DNA of 7,225 bases, taken from assembly GCA_032250585.1 (NCBI GenBank), contig JAVVFH010000176.1, forward strand, positions 1 to 7,225, in the 5' to 3' direction. The notes under the pieces were generated by a model. That model worked only from the letters and a program-made list of their open reading frames with translations, was not told the DNA's origin and did not search any database. The position numbers and the translations under genes are program-made. Origin of the DNA: JAVVFH01 sp032250585 (GTDB lineage: Bacteria > Pseudomonadota > Gammaproteobacteria > Xanthomonadales > SZUA-36). Positions 5,986 through 7,225 of the stretch are shown piece by piece (position 1 is the stretch's first letter; the number at the start of each line of letters is the position of its first letter).

Positions 5986-7225
5986 TCACGGGCAATCTAG
6001 CGTGCCGGTCAACTTGACGATCTGGTCGGTCCGGTCCACCGACCCTTCCAGGGGTGGCTCGACGATGTAATCAAGTGTCCAGCTGCCGGTGGTTTCGCTG
6101 CTCAGATCACGCTGCAGCAAACCGACCGGGGTCGATGACACGTCCGTTTGATCGCAAACCGCGCAGAAACCGCTGAATTGCAGGATCGGCATCGTCGCAT
6201 TGGTGGGCTCCGGATCCACGAGGTCCTGGGCGAACAGCCAGCGAGGCTCACCGGCGTCGTCGAACAGGTAATGGATCTGCGCTTGCGTTTGGGCATTCAT
6301 GAGCACGCTGGCGCCTCCCAGGCCGTCGACGCCACGGAACCAGAGACCCGTGTAACTGCGCGACAGTCCGCCTACCAGTGGACAGGTCTGCGCACTCAGT
6401 GGCTGCATGCGTTCGGTGCCCGACTGGCCAAACAGCGTGAAGCTGAACAGCTGGTCGTTCTCGGCCAACTGGGTCACCGACAGCGCACCTACCGGTGCAA
6501 GCAGCTGCTGCGCGCCATCATTGGTCACGCGAAACAGCTCACTGATCCAGATGTTGTCGTCCGTCGCCGGCGCATCGGCGATGTACCAGCTGGGCTGGCC
6601 GGCCTCGTCGTAGGTGTACCAGATCAGCGCCCGGCTCGAACTGCCCCAATTGAAGTCGTAGCCCTGCGATATGCGGGGTCGGGAATTGGGCTCCCACAAG
6701 CCGCGGTGAATCGGCAGTGGCGCGCCACTGAAACTCGCCTGCGCGGTGATTTCAACGGCCGCGGGCGAGCCGTTGGCGTTGCTGAGCACCGCGTACCAGC
6801 GCCCGGACTGCAAATCCGGCGTGTTGACCGTCAGGGCCGGGCCCGCGCCGTTGCCGCCCGCCGCGGACGCCACCACCGGTGCACTGCCCGGTGACACCGC
6901 GAACGGCGGATTGGCCAGCGCCGCGGTAAAGCCGAGCCGGACCAGTTCGATCGACAAATCGTCGCTCTGGGCGGCCGTCGCGCCTACCGCTTCGACGGTC
7001 AGACTATCGGCGCCCGGCGGGACATCGATGAACAGGCGATCATGCGTGGCCTCCGCAGCGATGGCCAGGCGATGAGTCGCACCGTTCATCAATGGGAAGG
7101 TCGCGGGGGCGGCAATGCCGTCGCGGTTGAAGTAAACCGGGATTACGCCGATGTTGTTGGGACGGTCGCGGCTGGTACCCACACCGACCGCGCCCAGCCA
7201 CTGCTCGCCCGGCAAGGCCGCCAGG
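5986..7225 (-). CDS. C-terminal part of a large exported protein with tandem GLW/WYTYDE repeats (5' end beyond window)
   Basis: The frame is open through the right edge, so the 412 visible residues are a C-terminal portion. The TTG at 7215 is probably internal. Residues about 48-163 look like an all-beta domain similar to the pre-peptidase C-terminal type, ending in SGRWYAVLSNANGSPAAVEI. Two related repeats follow: GLWEPN..GYDFNW..ALIWYTYDEAGQPSWYIAD (about 175-217) and GLWF..GGASVLMN..QIHYLFDDAGEPRWLFAQD (about 293-334), each with a trailing beta-rich segment. Late cysteines (281, 354, 357, 411) fit an oxidising, extracytoplasmic location. I recall similar repeats at the C-termini of secreted proteins in Wenzhouxiangella/Lysobacter-like bacteria, often peptidases, but no catalytic residues are visible here and the N-terminal enzyme domain, if any, is missing. 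The product is therefore left unnamed. The gene converges on kynU and appears unrelated to it. Confidence 0.75.
   Translation of the reverse strand, partial: LAALPGEQWLGAVGVGTSRDRPNNIGVIPVYFNRDGIAAPATFPLMNGATHRLAIAAEATHDRLFIDVPPGADSLTVEAVGATAAQSDDLSIELVRLGFTAALANPPFAVSPGSAPVVASAAGGNGAGPALTVNTPDLQSGRWYAVLSNANGSPAAVEITAQASFSGAPLPIHRGLWEPNSRPRISQGYDFNWGSSSRALIWYTYDEAGQPSWYIADAPATDDNIWISELFRVTNDGAQQLLAPVGALSVTQLAENDQLFSFTLFGQSGTERMQPLSAQTCPLVGGLSRSYTGLWFRGVDGLGGASVLMNAQTQAQIHYLFDDAGEPRWLFAQDLVDPEPTNATMPILQFSGFCAVCDQTDVSSTPVGLLQRDLSSETTGSWTLDYIVEPPLEGSVDRTDQIVKLTGTLDCP

Overview
The window looks like chromosomal DNA of a high-GC gammaproteobacterium. By eye it is roughly 60-65% GC. The gene order queA, tgt, yajC, secD is the arrangement known from E. 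coli and xanthomonads. The last protein carries a tandem C-terminal domain that I associate, from memory, with exported proteins of Wenzhouxiangella/Lysobacter-type bacteria. That placement is inference. I see no mobile element, CRISPR array, tRNA or rRNA.

Layout. On the minus strand, reading from about 4456 down to 1, there is a tRNA-modification and secretion cluster: a possible 19-codon leader ORF, queA (start at TTG), a class I SAM-dependent methyltransferase gene that is not part of the usual order, tgt, yajC and the first 313 codons of secD, which runs off the left edge. QueA and Tgt are two steps of queuosine synthesis at the wobble base of GUN-anticodon tRNAs. YajC and SecD are accessory parts of the Sec translocon. 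The methyltransferase stop and the upstream tgt start share a base (TGATG), so these two are probably translationally coupled. yajC-secD appears to have its own promoter in the 145-nt gap after tgt, followed by a foldable 5' leader.

Divergently on the plus strand lies kynU (4663-5949), a full-length kynureninase. The queA-kynU spacer (about 260 bases) is AT-richer than its surroundings. It holds a perfect 10-bp inverted repeat enclosing a smaller TTTACA/TGTAAA dyad, and candidate promoters. After kynU an 8-bp GC hairpin separates it from a convergent minus-strand gene, whose visible 412 C-terminal residues look like the tail of a large exported protein with two copies of a GLW...WYTYDE-type repeat.

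Most of the window is conserved housekeeping sequence. The parts worth a second look are the methyltransferase lodged inside the queuosine operon, the symmetrical queA-kynU spacer, and the short ORF whose stop overlaps the queA start. I do not see a clear new multi-gene system.
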